Shown in pieces: positions 33,176 through 42,237 of a stretch of DNA of 64,000 nucleotides. The position numbers were made by a program, and so were the translations under genes. The stretch spans positions 178,759-242,758 of the forward strand of contig NZ_JAGMUK010000015.1 in assembly GCF_019049245.1 (NCBI RefSeq). Reading direction: 5' to 3'. Origin of the DNA: Streptomyces sp. AC555_RSS877 (GTDB lineage: Bacteria > Actinomycetota > Actinomycetes > Streptomycetales > Streptomycetaceae). The notes under the pieces were generated by a model, which made no database searches, had not been told where the DNA came from, and saw nothing but the letters and a program-made list of their open reading frames with translations. Numbering within the stretch: position 1 is the first letter of the stretch; each line of letters opens with the position of its first letter.

Positions 33176-34228
33176 ATGGAGACCTTCGAGAGCCGCGTCC
33201 GTGCCGAGTTCGCCCCGAAGAACACCTATCTGAACACCGCGAGCAGCGGGCTGCTGCCGGCCCGTACCGTCGCGGCCCTGCACGAGGCCGTGCGGCTCAG
33301 GGCCGAGGGCCGGCCGCTGGACTCCCTGTTCGCCGACGTGGAGGCCGCCCGGGCCGCCTTCGCCCGGCTGGCCGGCGTCCCGGTCGGCCGGGTCGCGGCC
33401 GGGTCCTCGGTCGTCGCGTACACCGGACTGGTCGCCGCCTCGCTGCCCGCGGGCAGCGAAGTCCTCACCGCCGAGGACGACTTCACCTCCGTCGTGAACC
33501 CCTTCTACGCCCGCGGCGACCTCAAGGTCCGGGCCGTGCCGCTGGAACGCCTCGCCGAGTCCGTCCGACACGGCACCGCGCTCGTCGCGGTCAGCTCCGC
33601 GCAGTCGGCCGATGGCCGGATCGCCGACCTGCCCGCCCTCCGGGAAGCGGCCCGGGCGCACGGCGCCCGTACGTACCTCGACGTCTCCCAGTCCGCCGGC
33701 TGGCTGCCGATCGAGGCCGACAAGTACGACTACACCGTCAGCGTCGGCTACAAGTGGCTGCTCGGGCCGCACGGAGTGGGTTTCCTCGTCGTGCCGGAGG
33801 ACTTCGGCGCCCTGACGCCGATCCTGGCGGGCTGGGTCGCGGGGGAGAACCCCTGGGACAGCTGCTACGGCCCCGTCACCGAACTCGCCCACTCCGCACG
33901 CCGTTTCGACCTGCCTCCCGCCCTCTTCTCGTACGCCGGTATGCGCAGCTCCCTCGAACTGATCGAGGAACTCGGCGTGGACGCCGTGCACGCCCACGAC
34001 CTCGCCCTCGCCGACCGCTTCCGTTCGGGACTCGCCGGCCTCGGCCGCGAACCGGTGCCCGCACCCGGCTCGGCGATCGTGTCCGTGCCCGGACTGGGCC
34101 ACCGCCAGCCGGAGTTGGACAGCGCCGGCCTCGGGGTCTCCAACCGTGCGGGCAACCTGCGCGCCTCCTTCCACCTGTACAACACGACGGCGGACGTGGA
34201 CCGGCTGCTGGAGGTCCTGTCCGGCTGA
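33176..34228 (+). CDS. Class V aminotransferase-fold PLP enzyme
   Basis: This 350-residue pyridoxal-phosphate enzyme of the class V (cysteine desulfurase/kynureninase-like) group has its cofactor lysine in VGYKWLLGPHGVGF and the cofactor-binding aspartate segment in ARTYLDVSQSAGW. No cysteine loop typical of a full IscS is seen, so a desulfurase role is not supported. It is followed after 44 bp by an ECF sigma gene. The substrate is unknown. Confidence 0.85.
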   Translation: METFESRVRAEFAPKNTYLNTASSGLLPARTVAALHEAVRLRAEGRPLDSLFADVEAARAAFARLAGVPVGRVAAGSSVVAYTGLVAASLPAGSEVLTAEDDFTSVVNPFYARGDLKVRAVPLERLAESVRHGTALVAVSSAQSADGRIADLPALREAARAHGARTYLDVSQSAGWLPIEADKYDYTVSVGYKWLLGPHGVGFLVVPEDFGALTPILAGWVAGENPWDSCYGPVTELAHSARRFDLPPALFSYAGMRSSLELIEELGVDAVHAHDLALADRFRSGLAGLGREPVPAPGSAIVSVPGLGHRQPELDSAGLGVSNRAGNLRASFHLYNTTADVDRLLEVLSG

Positions 34229-34272
34229 ACCGGTGGCGCCGGCCCGCCCGGGACGCTAGGAAGGGCGCAGGG

Positions 34273-34899
34273 GTGGTGGTGCCGTTGGAGTCCAGGGGCA
34301 AGACGTCCGTCGAACCGTCCGCCGACGCGGAGCTGCACCGGCGGCTGGTGCACGGCGACGAGTCGGCGCTGACGGAGGCCTACACGGCGTACGGCGGGCT
34401 GGTGCGGCGGGTGGCCCTGCGGGTCACCCGGACTCCGGCCGCCGCCGAGGACGTGGCGCAGGAGGTCTTCGCCCAGCTGTGGAGCCGGCCGTACGCCTTC
34501 GACGCCGGCCGGGGCACCCTGCGCACCTGGCTGTCCCTGCTCGCCCACCGGCGGGCCGTCGACTGGGTGCGCAGCGAGGCCCGGCACCGCAAGGACGCCC
34601 GCGCCGACGACCTCGCTCTGCACACCATCCCCGATGCCGCTCCCGGCCCCGACGAGGCGGTCGTCGACCGGGAACGCTCCCTGCTCCTGCACTCCGCGCT
34701 CGCCGAACTCCCGCAGTCCCAACGGGAGGTGGTGCACCTCGCCTACTTCGCGGGCCGCACCTACCGGCAGGCCGCCGTCGAACTCGGCATCCCCGAGGGC
34801 ACCGCCAAGACCCGCCTGCGCAAGGCGCTGCGCACCTTGGCCGCGTCCTTGGCGGATGCGCCCGACCCGCCCGACCCGGCGTGGGAGGCAGGCGCATGA
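34273..34899 (+). CDS. ECF RNA polymerase sigma factor
   Basis: This 208-residue ECF sigma factor has region 2 (AYGGLVRRVALRVTRTPAAAEDVAQEVFAQLW) and region 4 (LPQSQREVVHLAYFAGRTYRQAAVELGIPEGTAKTRLRKALRTL), close to the SigK-like/ECF19 style. It starts at the first of three consecutive GTG codons at 34273, preceded by AGGAAGG. The next gene encodes a zinc-type anti-sigma domain, so the two form a regulator-inhibitor pair. Confidence 0.9.
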   Translation: MVVPLESRGKTSVEPSADAELHRRLVHGDESALTEAYTAYGGLVRRVALRVTRTPAAAEDVAQEVFAQLWSRPYAFDAGRGTLRTWLSLLAHRRAVDWVRSEARHRKDARADDLALHTIPDAAPGPDEAVVDRERSLLLHSALAELPQSQREVVHLAYFAGRTYRQAAVELGIPEGTAKTRLRKALRTLAASLADAPDPPDPAWEAGA

Positions 34900-34942
34900 T
34901 GGCAGGCGGGGAACCGCGGCAAGAGCGGGAAGGAGGTGTGCG

Positions 34943-35956
34943 ATGACCACGGATCACGACGGCGTACGGGACCTGCTGGCCGCCTGGGCCTTGGGCGCCC
35001 TGGAACCGGCCGACGAGAAGAGGGTTTCCCGGCACCTGGCCGAGTGCGAGGACTGCGCGGCGCAGGCGGAACGGCTGCGGGAGACGGTACGACTGCTGGA
35101 CGGACCGCCGCCGGCCGAGCCCTCGCAGTGGCCCGCCGCGACGCCCGGCGTGCTGCCGCTCGCCCTGCGCGTCCGCCCGCCCGCACCCCGTGTCGCCCCG
35201 CACGCCGCCCCCTACGCCGCCGCCGTCGCCGGGCTCAGGGCGCTGCTGCCCGAGGCGGACGGCCGCTGGGGAACCTGGGTGGTGCACGACTGGGACGTGC
35301 ACGCGACCGTGGCCCACCTCCTCGCCGCGGACGAGCCCCTGGCCGGGCGGCTCGGCGTCGGCACTCGGGTGCCGGCCGCGCCGCCCGCCGTCGAGGGCCC
35401 CAACTGGGAGCAGGCCTGGAACCGGCGTACCGCCCAGGTCATCGCCCACGAGTCGGGCCGTACGCCCGAAGAGACGGTTGCCGACTGGGCCGCACAGGCG
35501 GACGCGCTGCTCGCCACGCCCGAGGCACGTGATCCCGAACCGGCGGCGTCGGCCGTGACGTTGATGGGGATGCGGCTGCCGGTCGCCGAGCACTTCCTGG
35601 TGCGGGCCTTCGAGGTGTGGATCCACACCGACGACATCGGTCGCGCCCTCGGCCTGTCCGTCCCGCCGCCGCCCGAGGCACACCTGTGGCAGCTGGTCCG
35701 GCTGGCCGTCCGCGTCCTCGGCCTGGCCCTGGGACCCACCGCGCCGCCGGTGCTGTTCGCGGTCACCGGCGGCGAGGAATGGGTGCTGGGCTCCGAGGAC
35801 GAGCCCGTACGCGCCGAACTCGCCCTGAACCCCGTCGACTTCTGCCTCCTGGTCGGCGGACGGTACGCACCCGACGAGGTGCCGCGGGGCGCCGACGGGG
35901 ACGAGGAGGCCGTACGGAACGTGCTGGAGCGGGCGGCGTCACTCGCCTGGCTGTGA
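34943..35956 (+). CDS. Zinc-type anti-sigma domain fused to a mycothiol-dependent isomerase-like domain
   Basis: This 337-residue soluble protein has an N-terminal zinc anti-sigma domain (HLAECEDC, the HxxxCxxC signature, near residues 33-40). From about residue 85 it carries a maleylpyruvate isomerase/DinB-like four-helix domain (WGTWVVHDWDVHATVAHLLAADE, with a histidine at each helix), a fold that uses mycothiol in actinobacteria. Such a fusion could let thiol or metal status control release of the sigma factor encoded just upstream. It has no transmembrane helix, so the signal is cytoplasmic. An AAGGAGG site precedes the ATG. Confidence 0.86.
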   Translation: MTTDHDGVRDLLAAWALGALEPADEKRVSRHLAECEDCAAQAERLRETVRLLDGPPPAEPSQWPAATPGVLPLALRVRPPAPRVAPHAAPYAAAVAGLRALLPEADGRWGTWVVHDWDVHATVAHLLAADEPLAGRLGVGTRVPAAPPAVEGPNWEQAWNRRTAQVIAHESGRTPEETVADWAAQADALLATPEARDPEPAASAVTLMGMRLPVAEHFLVRAFEVWIHTDDIGRALGLSVPPPPEAHLWQLVRLAVRVLGLALGPTAPPVLFAVTGGEEWVLGSEDEPVRAELALNPVDFCLLVGGRYAPDEVPRGADGDEEAVRNVLERAASLAWL

Positions 35957-35977
35957 CACCGCCCGCTCCCCGAGGAC

Positions 35978-36874
35978 CTACCGCACCGGCGTGAAGTCCC
36001 TGGCCCCGATGAACTCGGGCCGGCGCACCGGTGCCGCGAACGGCTCGACCGCCTCGTTCTCCACGCTGTTGAACACGATGAAGACGTTGCTGCGCGGGAA
36101 GGGCGTGATGTTGTCGCCCGAGCCGTGCATGCAGTTGCAGTCGAACCAGGTCGCCGAACCGGCCTTGCCGGTGAACAGCTTGATGCCGTACTCGCTCGCC
36201 ATGGCGGTCAGCGCCTCGTCGGACGGCGTGCCCGCGTCCTGCATCTGCAGCGACTTCTTGTAGTTGTCCTTCGGCGTGGCCCCCGCACACCCGAGGAACG
36301 TACGGTGCGACCCCGGCATGATCATGAGACCGCCGTTGGTGTCGTAGTTCTCGGTGAGGGCGATCGAGACCGACACCGTGCGCATGTTCGGCAGGCCGTC
36401 CTCGGCGTGCCAGGTCTCGAAGTCGGAGTGCCAGTAGAAGCCGCTGGCGCCGAAGCCGGGCTTGACGTTGATCCGCGACTGGTGGACGTACACGTCCGAG
36501 CCGAGGATCTGCCGGGCCCGGCCGACGACCCGCTCGTCGCGCACGAGGTTCGCGAAGATCTCGCTGATCTTGTGCACCTCGAAGACGGACCGGATCTCCT
36601 GGGTCCGCGGCTCGACGATGGACCGCTCGTCGGCCCGGATCGCGGGATCCGTGACGAGCCGCTCCAACTCGCCGCGGTACAGGGGTACTTCGTCCGGGCC
36701 GATGAGCTGGTCGACGGCGAGGAAGCCGTCGCGCTCGAAGGACTGCAGTCCGGCATGGGCGATCGGGCCGGGCGTGCCGGGCGCGGACCACACGACCGGG
36801 TCCTTGCGCTCGGTGGCCACCTCGGTGGCGCCACGACTGGGATAGAGATCGGGGATCCTGGTGGCGGTCGTCAT
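35978..36874 (-). CDS. ectD: Ectoine hydroxylase EctD
   Basis: This 298-residue Fe(II)/2-oxoglutarate dioxygenase converts ectoine to 5-hydroxyectoine. The iron ligands are the HxD in FYWHSDFETWHAEDG and the distal histidine in CNCMHGSGDN. It is the last gene of ectABCD, beginning 7 bp after ectC. The ATG at 36874 was chosen by homology, as the AGGAGG site lies within the end of ectC; an upstream in-frame start would add an unusual 15 residues. Confidence 0.96.
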   Translation of the reverse strand: MTTATRIPDLYPSRGATEVATERKDPVVWSAPGTPGPIAHAGLQSFERDGFLAVDQLIGPDEVPLYRGELERLVTDPAIRADERSIVEPRTQEIRSVFEVHKISEIFANLVRDERVVGRARQILGSDVYVHQSRINVKPGFGASGFYWHSDFETWHAEDGLPNMRTVSVSIALTENYDTNGGLMIMPGSHRTFLGCAGATPKDNYKKSLQMQDAGTPSDEALTAMASEYGIKLFTGKAGSATWFDCNCMHGSGDNITPFPRSNVFIVFNSVENEAVEPFAAPVRRPEFIGARDFTPVR

Positions 36875-36881
36875 GGTGATG

Positions 36882-37286
36882 TCACACCTCCTCGGGTTCG
36901 GTGAGCAACGGGTAGACACCGTTCTCGTCGTGGTCCTCCCGGCCGGTCACGGGCGGGTTGAAGACACAGATGCAGCGGAAGTCCTTCTTGATCCGCATCG
37001 TGTGCCGCTCGTGGCCGTCGAGCAGGTACATGGTCCCGGGCGTGATCGCGTACTTCTGCCCGGTCTCGTCGTCGGTGAGCTCGGCCTCGCCCTCGACGCA
37101 CACGACGGCCTCGACGTGGTTCGCGTACCACATCGACGTCTCCGTACCCGCGTACAGGACCGTCTCGTGCAGGGAGAAGCCGACCTTCTCCTTGGCGAGG
37201 ACGATGCGTTTGCTCTCCCAGGTGCCGGACTCGGCCTTCACGTGCCGGTCGGTGCCTTCGAGGTCCTTGAACGAACGGACGATCAC
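36882..37286 (-). CDS. ectC: Ectoine synthase EctC
   Basis: This 134-residue cupin enzyme closes N-gamma-acetyl-diaminobutyrate to ectoine with loss of water. Its sequence begins [16 protein letters not shown], and the cupin strand reads [13 protein letters not shown]. The GTG at 37286 follows AGGAGG; a longer ATG reading at 37361 would give an atypical proline-rich extension. It lies between ectB (52-bp gap) and ectD (7-bp gap). Confidence 0.96.
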   Translation of the reverse strand: MIVRSFKDLEGTDRHVKAESGTWESKRIVLAKEKVGFSLHETVLYAGTETSMWYANHVEAVVCVEGEAELTDDETGQKYAITPGTMYLLDGHERHTMRIKKDFRCICVFNPPVTGREDHDENGVYPLLTEPEEV

Positions 37287-37338
37287 GGTGCTGCGATGCC
37301 TCCTAGGTGGATGTGCTGATGGGTCGGGCCCGAAGGGT

Positions 37339-38610
37339 TCAGGCGGTCTCGCGGACGGCACGGGCGAGGATGCTCAGCCCGGCGTCCAGTTCCTCGGGCG
37401 TGATGGTGAGCGCCGGCAGCAGCTTCACGACCTCGCTCTCCGGGCCCGACGTCTCGATGAGCAGCCCGAGTTCGAAGGCGCGGTGCGCGATCTTGCCGGC
37501 GCGCTCCTTGTCGTGGAACTCCATGCCCCACACGAGCCCGCGTCCCCGGTACTCCTTCACGTCGGCGAGGTTCTCCTCGGTGATGGAGATGAACGCCTGC
37601 TCGACCTGCTCGCCGCGCTTGCGGGTCTGCTTCTCCATCACGGAGCCGTCCGCCCAGTACGCCTCCAGCGTGGCGGTGGCCGTGACGAAGGCGGGGTTGT
37701 TGCCGCGGAAGGTGCCGTTGTGCTCGCCCGGCTCCCAGATGTCCAGCTCGGGCTTGAACAGGCACAGCGACATGGGCATGCCGTAGCCGCTGATGGACTT
37801 GGACACGGTGACGATGTCGGGCGTGATGCCGGCCTCCTCGAAGGAGAAGAAGGCGCCCGTACGTCCGCAGCCCATCTGGATGTCGTCGACGATGAGCAGC
37901 ATGTCCTGCCGCTTGCACAGCTCGGAGAGAGCGCGCAGCCACTCCGGACGCGCGACGTTGATGCCGCCCTCGCCCTGCACGGTCTCCACGATCACCGCGG
38001 CGGGCTTGTTGAGCCCGGAGCCCTGGTCCTCGAGCAGTCGCTCGAACCAGAGGAAGTCCGGGACCTGCCCGTCGAAGTAGTTGTCGAACGGCATCGGCGT
38101 GCCGTGGACGAGCGGGATGCCCGCGCCGGCCCGCTTGAAGGCGTTGCCGGTCACGGCGAGCGAGCCGAGCGACATGCCGTGGAAGGCGTTGGTGAAGGAC
38201 ACGATCGCCTCGCGCCCCTTCACCTTCCGCGCCAGCTTCAGCGCGGCCTCCACGGCGTTGGTGCCCGTCGGCCCGGGGAACATGACCTTGTACGGCAGGT
38301 CGCGCGGCCGCAGCACCAGGTTCTGGAAGGACTCCAGGAAGGCCCGCTTGGCGGTGGTCGACATGTCGAGACCGTGCGTGACGCCGTCCCTCTCCAGGTA
38401 GTCGATCAGCGCCCGTTTGAGAACGGGGTTGTTGTGGCCGTAGTTGAGCGAGCCCGCTCCGGCGAAGAAGTCGAGGTACTCGTGGCCGTCCTCGTCGTAC
38501 ATGCGGCTGCCCTGCGCACGGTCGAAGACGGCGGGCCAGCCGCGGCAGTAGCTGCGCACCTCGGACTCGACGGTCTCGAAGACACTGAGGTCGGGCTGGG
38601 TGATGGTCAC
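37339..38610 (-). CDS. ectB: Diaminobutyrate-2-oxoglutarate aminotransferase EctB
   Basis: This 423-residue class III PLP aminotransferase makes L-2,4-diaminobutyrate from aspartate semialdehyde using glutamate. Diagnostic segments are [32 protein letters not shown] and the cofactor lysine in [14 protein letters not shown]. Its start is 27 bp after the ectA stop, within one operon on the minus strand. Confidence 0.96.
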   Translation of the reverse strand: MTITQPDLSVFETVESEVRSYCRGWPAVFDRAQGSRMYDEDGHEYLDFFAGAGSLNYGHNNPVLKRALIDYLERDGVTHGLDMSTTAKRAFLESFQNLVLRPRDLPYKVMFPGPTGTNAVEAALKLARKVKGREAIVSFTNAFHGMSLGSLAVTGNAFKRAGAGIPLVHGTPMPFDNYFDGQVPDFLWFERLLEDQGSGLNKPAAVIVETVQGEGGINVARPEWLRALSELCKRQDMLLIVDDIQMGCGRTGAFFSFEEAGITPDIVTVSKSISGYGMPMSLCLFKPELDIWEPGEHNGTFRGNNPAFVTATATLEAYWADGSVMEKQTRKRGEQVEQAFISITEENLADVKEYRGRGLVWGMEFHDKERAGKIAHRAFELGLLIETSGPESEVVKLLPALTITPEELDAGLSILARAVRETA

Positions 38611-38637
38611 GACGAATCGCTCCTCGTTGCGTGGGGG

Positions 38638-39156
38638 TCAGGCGGCGGGAGTGAGGGACAGGGGCCCGATGCGGTACAGGACTTCGGGGTCGTGCGGGCC
38701 GTCGGGGAACACACCGGCGTCGAACAGCACCTCGCGCTCCAGGCGGGCGCCGTGACGCTCGGCGAACGACGTGAACAGCCGCTCGGAGGCGGTGTTGCCC
38801 GGCGTGATGGTGGTCTCGACGCCGGTCACCCCGCGCTCGGCGGCGGTGCGCGCGACCAGCCCGTCCAGCAGGGCGGCGGCGAGCCCGCGCCCGCGGTGCG
38901 ACTCGTCCACGGCCACCTGCCAGACGAGCAGGGTGCCGGGGCGGTCCGGCCGGACGTAGCCGGTGACGAAGCCGACCGGCTCGCCGTGCTCGTCGCGAGC
39001 GACGGCCGACGTGGCGGCGAAGTCGCGACACCACAGCAGATAGCTGTAGGACGAGTTCAGGTCGAGAACCTTCGAGTCCCTTGCCATCCGCCACAGCGCG
39101 GCTCCGTCCGCCACCACCGGGCGGTCGATTTGCAGGTCTGCTTGTGCGGCAGTCAT
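38638..39156 (-). CDS. ectA: L-2,4-diaminobutyric acid acetyltransferase EctA
   Basis: This 172-residue GNAT enzyme acetylates diaminobutyrate, the first committed acyl-transfer of ectoine synthesis. The substrate-side motif NSSYSYLLWCRDF and the acetyl-CoA loop QVAVDESHRGRGLAAALL are typical. It is the first gene of ectABCD. No Shine-Dalgarno site is visible before the ATG, so it may be leaderless or weakly initiated. The 291-bp upstream gap is notably AT-rich and should hold the osmotically regulated promoter. Confidence 0.95.
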   Translation of the reverse strand: MTAAQADLQIDRPVVADGAALWRMARDSKVLDLNSSYSYLLWCRDFAATSAVARDEHGEPVGFVTGYVRPDRPGTLLVWQVAVDESHRGRGLAAALLDGLVARTAAERGVTGVETTITPGNTASERLFTSFAERHGARLEREVLFDAGVFPDGPHDPEVLYRIGPLSLTPAA

Positions 39157-39447
39157 GCCCAGTGAATTTACCGAGGGAAATTGAAAAATGCATCGCCGGA
39201 TGGGGTTACGTCCGGGCGCTGTTTATGTTATTCGCGCGGGTGCATGCGGAGGAATGTGCTGATTTGAAAGGAAAATAAGGGGCGAAATGGACAGCATGTG
39301 TAACGCGTCACAGCCATGTAATCCCCACGAGATCTGCCCGAATTCCACCGATGGGCGTTCGCAGAATCTTTGCGTTTAGGTCGAGAAAAAGCGGGCAGAA
39401 GAATACGGGAAGCTGCACGTAAAAGAATACCCGGAATTATCTCGGAA
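39157..39447. other. AT-rich gap upstream of ectA
   Basis: These 291 bp are much richer in A+T than the rest of the window and should contain the ectABCD promoter, although no clear -35/-10 pair could be fixed on the minus strand. On the plus strand a purine-rich segment leads into a 30-codon cysteine-rich ORF at 39287. The gap separates ectA from a DinB-like gene that reads toward it on the same strand. Confidence 0.6.
39287..39379 (+). CDS. Possible 30-residue cysteine-rich peptide
   Basis: This small ORF opens with ATG after AAGGGG (4-base spacing) and ends at TAG. The peptide has cysteines at 5, 11, 17 and 29, all on a six-residue register, with glycine at the empty position 23. It has no hydrophobic segment. 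About 19 of 30 codons end in G or C, above the surrounding DNA but below normal genes here. No modification or export gene is adjacent. It may be chance in AT-rich DNA; if real it could be a disulfide-bonded or modified peptide. Confidence 0.3.
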   Translation: MDSMCNASQPCNPHEICPNSTDGRSQNLCV

Positions 39448-39975
39448 TTAGGCTCCTGTTACTCCGTCGATCCGTTCCCGCAGAATGTCGGCGTGCCCGT
39501 TGTGGCGCGCGTACTCCTCGATCATGTGGATGTACACCCACCGCAGACTGACCTCGACGCCGGCCATGAACCCGTCGGCGATCCGCCCCACGTCGTCCAG
39601 CGACCGCGCCGCACACAGTTCGTCCCCGCGGGCGACCTCCCGGCGCCACACCGCCAGCGCCTCGTCGAGCCCCCGCTCCGGATCGAGGACGTACCCGTGT
39701 CCCTCCCCGTGCAACGGCGGTACGTCCTGCCCCGCGGCCACCCGCTGGAACCAGTTCCGCTCCACCTCCGCGAGGTGCCGCACCAGCCCGAGCAGTGTGA
39801 GCGGCGACGGCTGCGCGGACGCCCTGCGCACCTGCACGTCGTCCAGCCCCGCGCACTTCAGCTCCAGCGTGGCCCGGTGGAAGGCGAGCCAGCTCTCCAG
39901 CATGGGGCGCTCGTCGCCGGTCAGAAGGGGAACGGGGCGGCCGTCGGGGAGAGTTGAGGGAGTGTCGGTGGTCAT
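39448..39975 (-). CDS. DinB-like (DUF664) mycothiol transferase-type protein
   Basis: This 175-residue four-helix DinB-superfamily protein has histidines where the metal site is expected: [17 protein letters not shown] and [26 protein letters not shown]. The HNGHAD motif is typical of DUF664 proteins, which are thought to be thiol (mycothiol) transferases. It is soluble and monocistronic, ends just upstream of ectA on the same strand, and its substrate is unknown. Confidence 0.88.
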   Translation of the reverse strand: MTTDTPSTLPDGRPVPLLTGDERPMLESWLAFHRATLELKCAGLDDVQVRRASAQPSPLTLLGLVRHLAEVERNWFQRVAAGQDVPPLHGEGHGYVLDPERGLDEALAVWRREVARGDELCAARSLDDVGRIADGFMAGVEVSLRWVYIHMIEEYARHNGHADILRERIDGVTGA

Positions 39976-40059
39976 GAACCGAGCATGCCACGGGGGTTCG
40001 CGGCCGGTCCGGCCTTTGGGGACGAGTCGCCGCGGGCCGAGGCGGGGCTCAGCCGGCGA

Positions 40060-41160
40060 CTACCGCCACGCACCCTCGACCGCCCGCAGCGCCCCCTCCA
40101 CATCCACGCTCAGTCCCTGGTTGCGCAACGCGGCCCCCAGGGCCGCCAGACTCGCCCGCACCGCCCCCTGCGTGGCGTCCGCCCCGTAGTGATTCACCCG
40201 GATCATCTCCTTGGCCAGCGCACCCCCGCCCGCCACCAGCGGCACCGCCGGGTCCGACTCCAGGGCCCGAGCCACCAGCTCCGACGCCACCACCCCCGAA
40301 GGAGCCCTCAGCGTCGTGGCGACAGGCGCGGCCTCCGCGTCCTCGTACACGTACGGCTCCAGGCCCGCGCCCAGCGCCCGGGCGCCGGCCCGCGTCGCCG
40401 TGGCGGCGCGCCGGTGCCGGTCCATCACGGTGTCCGGCCCGACCGCCTCGATCCGCTCGACGCACGCCCCCAGCGCGAGCATCTCCAACTGCGCCGGCGC
40501 GTGCGGCAGCGCCTTGCGGCCGCCGTCGATCCACCGCTCCTTCCAGTCCAGCAAGGAGAGGTACGACCGTCGCGGGGCCCCCGGATTCGCGGCCATCCGC
40601 GCCCACGCCCGCTCGCTCACCGACACGGCCGAGACCCCCGCGGGCCCACCCATCGCCTTCTGGGCCCCGATCACGCACAGGTCGACGCCCCACGCGTCCG
40701 GCAGCACCGGCTCCGCGCCGATGGAGGCGACCGCGTCCAGGTAGAACAGCGCACCGTGCCGCCGTACGACCTCGCCGATCTCCGCGACCGGGTTGGTGTT
40801 GCCGGTCGCGGCCTCGGCGTGCACCAGGGACACGAAGTCGATCTCCGGATGCTCGGCGAAGGCGTCCCGGATCTGTTGGGCGGTGACGGCCGTGTGGAAG
40901 GGCACCGCCAGGTCGATGACCCGCGCGCCGCAGTCCCGTAGCCAGTCGCCGAAGGTCTGCCCGTACGGACCGGTGATGACGTTCAGCGCCGTGGTGCCCG
41001 GTCCGGCGGTGGAACGGATCGCACCCTCCAGCGGCAGCAGTGCCTCGCCCTGCATGATCACCACGTCCTGCCGGGTGCTCAGCAGACGCGCCACGCGGTC
41101 CTCGATCGACGCGAAGTGCGCCGCGGTCAACGGGGCCAGATCCAGAAACGGATGCGTCAC
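40060..41160 (-). CDS. Class V aminotransferase (alanine-glyoxylate/serine-pyruvate type)
   Basis: This 366-residue PLP aminotransferase has the usual marks: NVITGPYGQTFGDW, HAEAATGNTNPVAEIG, LDAVASIG, and the cofactor lysine in IGAQKAMGGPAG. It is divergent from an amino acid ABC operon, so it may act on the compound that operon imports. I chose the GTG at 41160, preceded by GAAGAGAG; an in-frame ATG at 41223 would place three DNA repeats inside the coding region as a non-conserved tail. Confidence 0.87.
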   Translation of the reverse strand: MTHPFLDLAPLTAAHFASIEDRVARLLSTRQDVVIMQGEALLPLEGAIRSTAGPGTTALNVITGPYGQTFGDWLRDCGARVIDLAVPFHTAVTAQQIRDAFAEHPEIDFVSLVHAEAATGNTNPVAEIGEVVRRHGALFYLDAVASIGAEPVLPDAWGVDLCVIGAQKAMGGPAGVSAVSVSERAWARMAANPGAPRRSYLSLLDWKERWIDGGRKALPHAPAQLEMLALGACVERIEAVGPDTVMDRHRRAATATRAGARALGAGLEPYVYEDAEAAPVATTLRAPSGVVASELVARALESDPAVPLVAGGGALAKEMIRVNHYGADATQGAVRASLAALGAALRNQGLSVDVEGALRAVEGAWR

Positions 41161-41174
41161 GGCAGTGCTCTCTT

Positions 41175-41234
41175 CACTCACGGGGCAACGACTCCCACTC
41201 GCGGGGTAACGAGTGTCACTCACGGGGTAGACGA
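41175..41234. repeat. Three direct repeats spaced exactly 21 bp
   Basis: Copies start at 41175, 41196 and 41217; each reads approximately CACTCRCGGGGYAACGA, with the third carrying an extra base. The 21-bp period places them on the same face of the helix, two turns apart. They lie directly upstream of the aminotransferase start and 150-210 bp before the divergent transporter gene, as expected for a cooperative operator array. Confidence 0.7.
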
Positions 41235-41314
41235 GACGAGGGTAACCGCCCCCCGCCGCCCCTCTCCGGCCGAAGCCTTCTTAGGCCGGACGGACCGGCA
41301 ACCATTGGTTTGGT

Positions 41315-41342
41315 TTGAGGAACCCAAAGTTCTCCTTATAAT
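41315..41342 (+). promoter_or_regulatory. Vegetative promoter for the amino acid ABC operon
   Basis: A perfect TATAAT at 41337-41342 lies 16 bp after TTGAGG at 41315-41320, in a locally AT-rich segment. The start codon of the binding protein is 43 bp further on, after AGGAAGG. This is the best match to the housekeeping sigma (HrdB) consensus in the window. Confidence 0.78.
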
Positions 41343-41385
41343 CTGAAGCCTCTGACGTCATAGTTCCCCCATAGGAAGGCCCGCC

Positions 41386-42237
41386 GTGAACACGCCCCTC
41401 GGGCGCCGGACCCGCGTCCTGGCTGCCATCACCGCGACGGCCGGGCTGGTGCTCGTGTCCGCCTGCACGTCCACCGACGACGGCGGCAGCGGCTCGAAGA
41501 CCGCCGCCGGCGGGGTCGAGCTGGTCAAGGCCGGACAGCTCACCACGTGCACGCACCTGCCCTACCCGCCCTTCCAGTCGGAGATCGACGGCAAGGTGCA
41601 GGGCTTCGACGTCTCGCTGATCGACCTGGCCGCCAAGGACCTGGGCGTGAAGCAGGACATCCTCGACCAGCCCTTCGAGAACTTCAAGACCGGCGGGTCC
41701 CTCAACGCCGGCCAGTGCGATCTCGCCGCGGCCGGCATGACCATCACCGAGGAACGCAAGAAGAACGTCGACTTCTCGGACCCGTACTTCGACGCCACCC
41801 AGGCCGTCCTGGTCGACAAGAACGCCGGGGTCGGCTCCCTCGCCGACGTGAAGTCCAAGAAGGTGAAGCTCGGCGCCCAGGCGCAGACCACCGGCGAGGA
41901 CTACGCGAAGGGCCAGGGCTTCGACCCGGTCTCCTTCGAGTCCTCCGACGCCGTCCTCAACGGACTGCGCTCCGGCCAGGTCAAGGCCGTCATCATCGAC
42001 TACCCGGTCGTCCAGGGCTGGCTGAAGGACAAGGCCAACGCCGACGCCTTCAAGGTGGTCGACAACCTCAACACCGGTGAGCAGTACGGCTTCACGGTGA
42101 AGAAGGGCAACACCAAGCTCCTCGCCGCGATCAACAAGGCCATCGCGGACGCCAGGGCCGACGGCACGTACAAGAAGCTCTACGAGCAGTGGATCGGCCC
42201 GTACGACGAGACCGCGGCCTCTCCGTCCGCCTCATGA
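41386..42237 (+). CDS. Polar amino acid ABC transporter substrate-binding lipoprotein
   Basis: This 283-residue family 3 periplasmic-type binding protein has a lipobox LVSAC and the glutamine/glutamate-binding style layout: PPFQSEIDGKVQGFDVSLIDLAAK, then MTITEERKKNVDFSDPYFDATQAVLV. It would capture an amino acid or related compound and deliver it to the permease that follows with an ATGA overlap. A strong promoter lies upstream. Confidence 0.93.
   Translation: MNTPLGRRTRVLAAITATAGLVLVSACTSTDDGGSGSKTAAGGVELVKAGQLTTCTHLPYPPFQSEIDGKVQGFDVSLIDLAAKDLGVKQDILDQPFENFKTGGSLNAGQCDLAAAGMTITEERKKNVDFSDPYFDATQAVLVDKNAGVGSLADVKSKKVKLGAQAQTTGEDYAKGQGFDPVSFESSDAVLNGLRSGQVKAVIIDYPVVQGWLKDKANADAFKVVDNLNTGEQYGFTVKKGNTKLLAAINKAIADARADGTYKKLYEQWIGPYDETAASPSAS

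Noticed and set aside
33039..33233. Small plus-strand ORF between the DsbA-like and aminotransferase genes
   Set aside because: Most of it overlaps the two conserved genes in another frame and it has no ribosome-binding site.
41161..41223. N-terminal extension of the class V aminotransferase to an ATG at 41223
   Set aside because: The extension would consist of the translated 21-bp repeats, while a GTG at 41160 has a good ribosome-binding site and starts the conserved protein.
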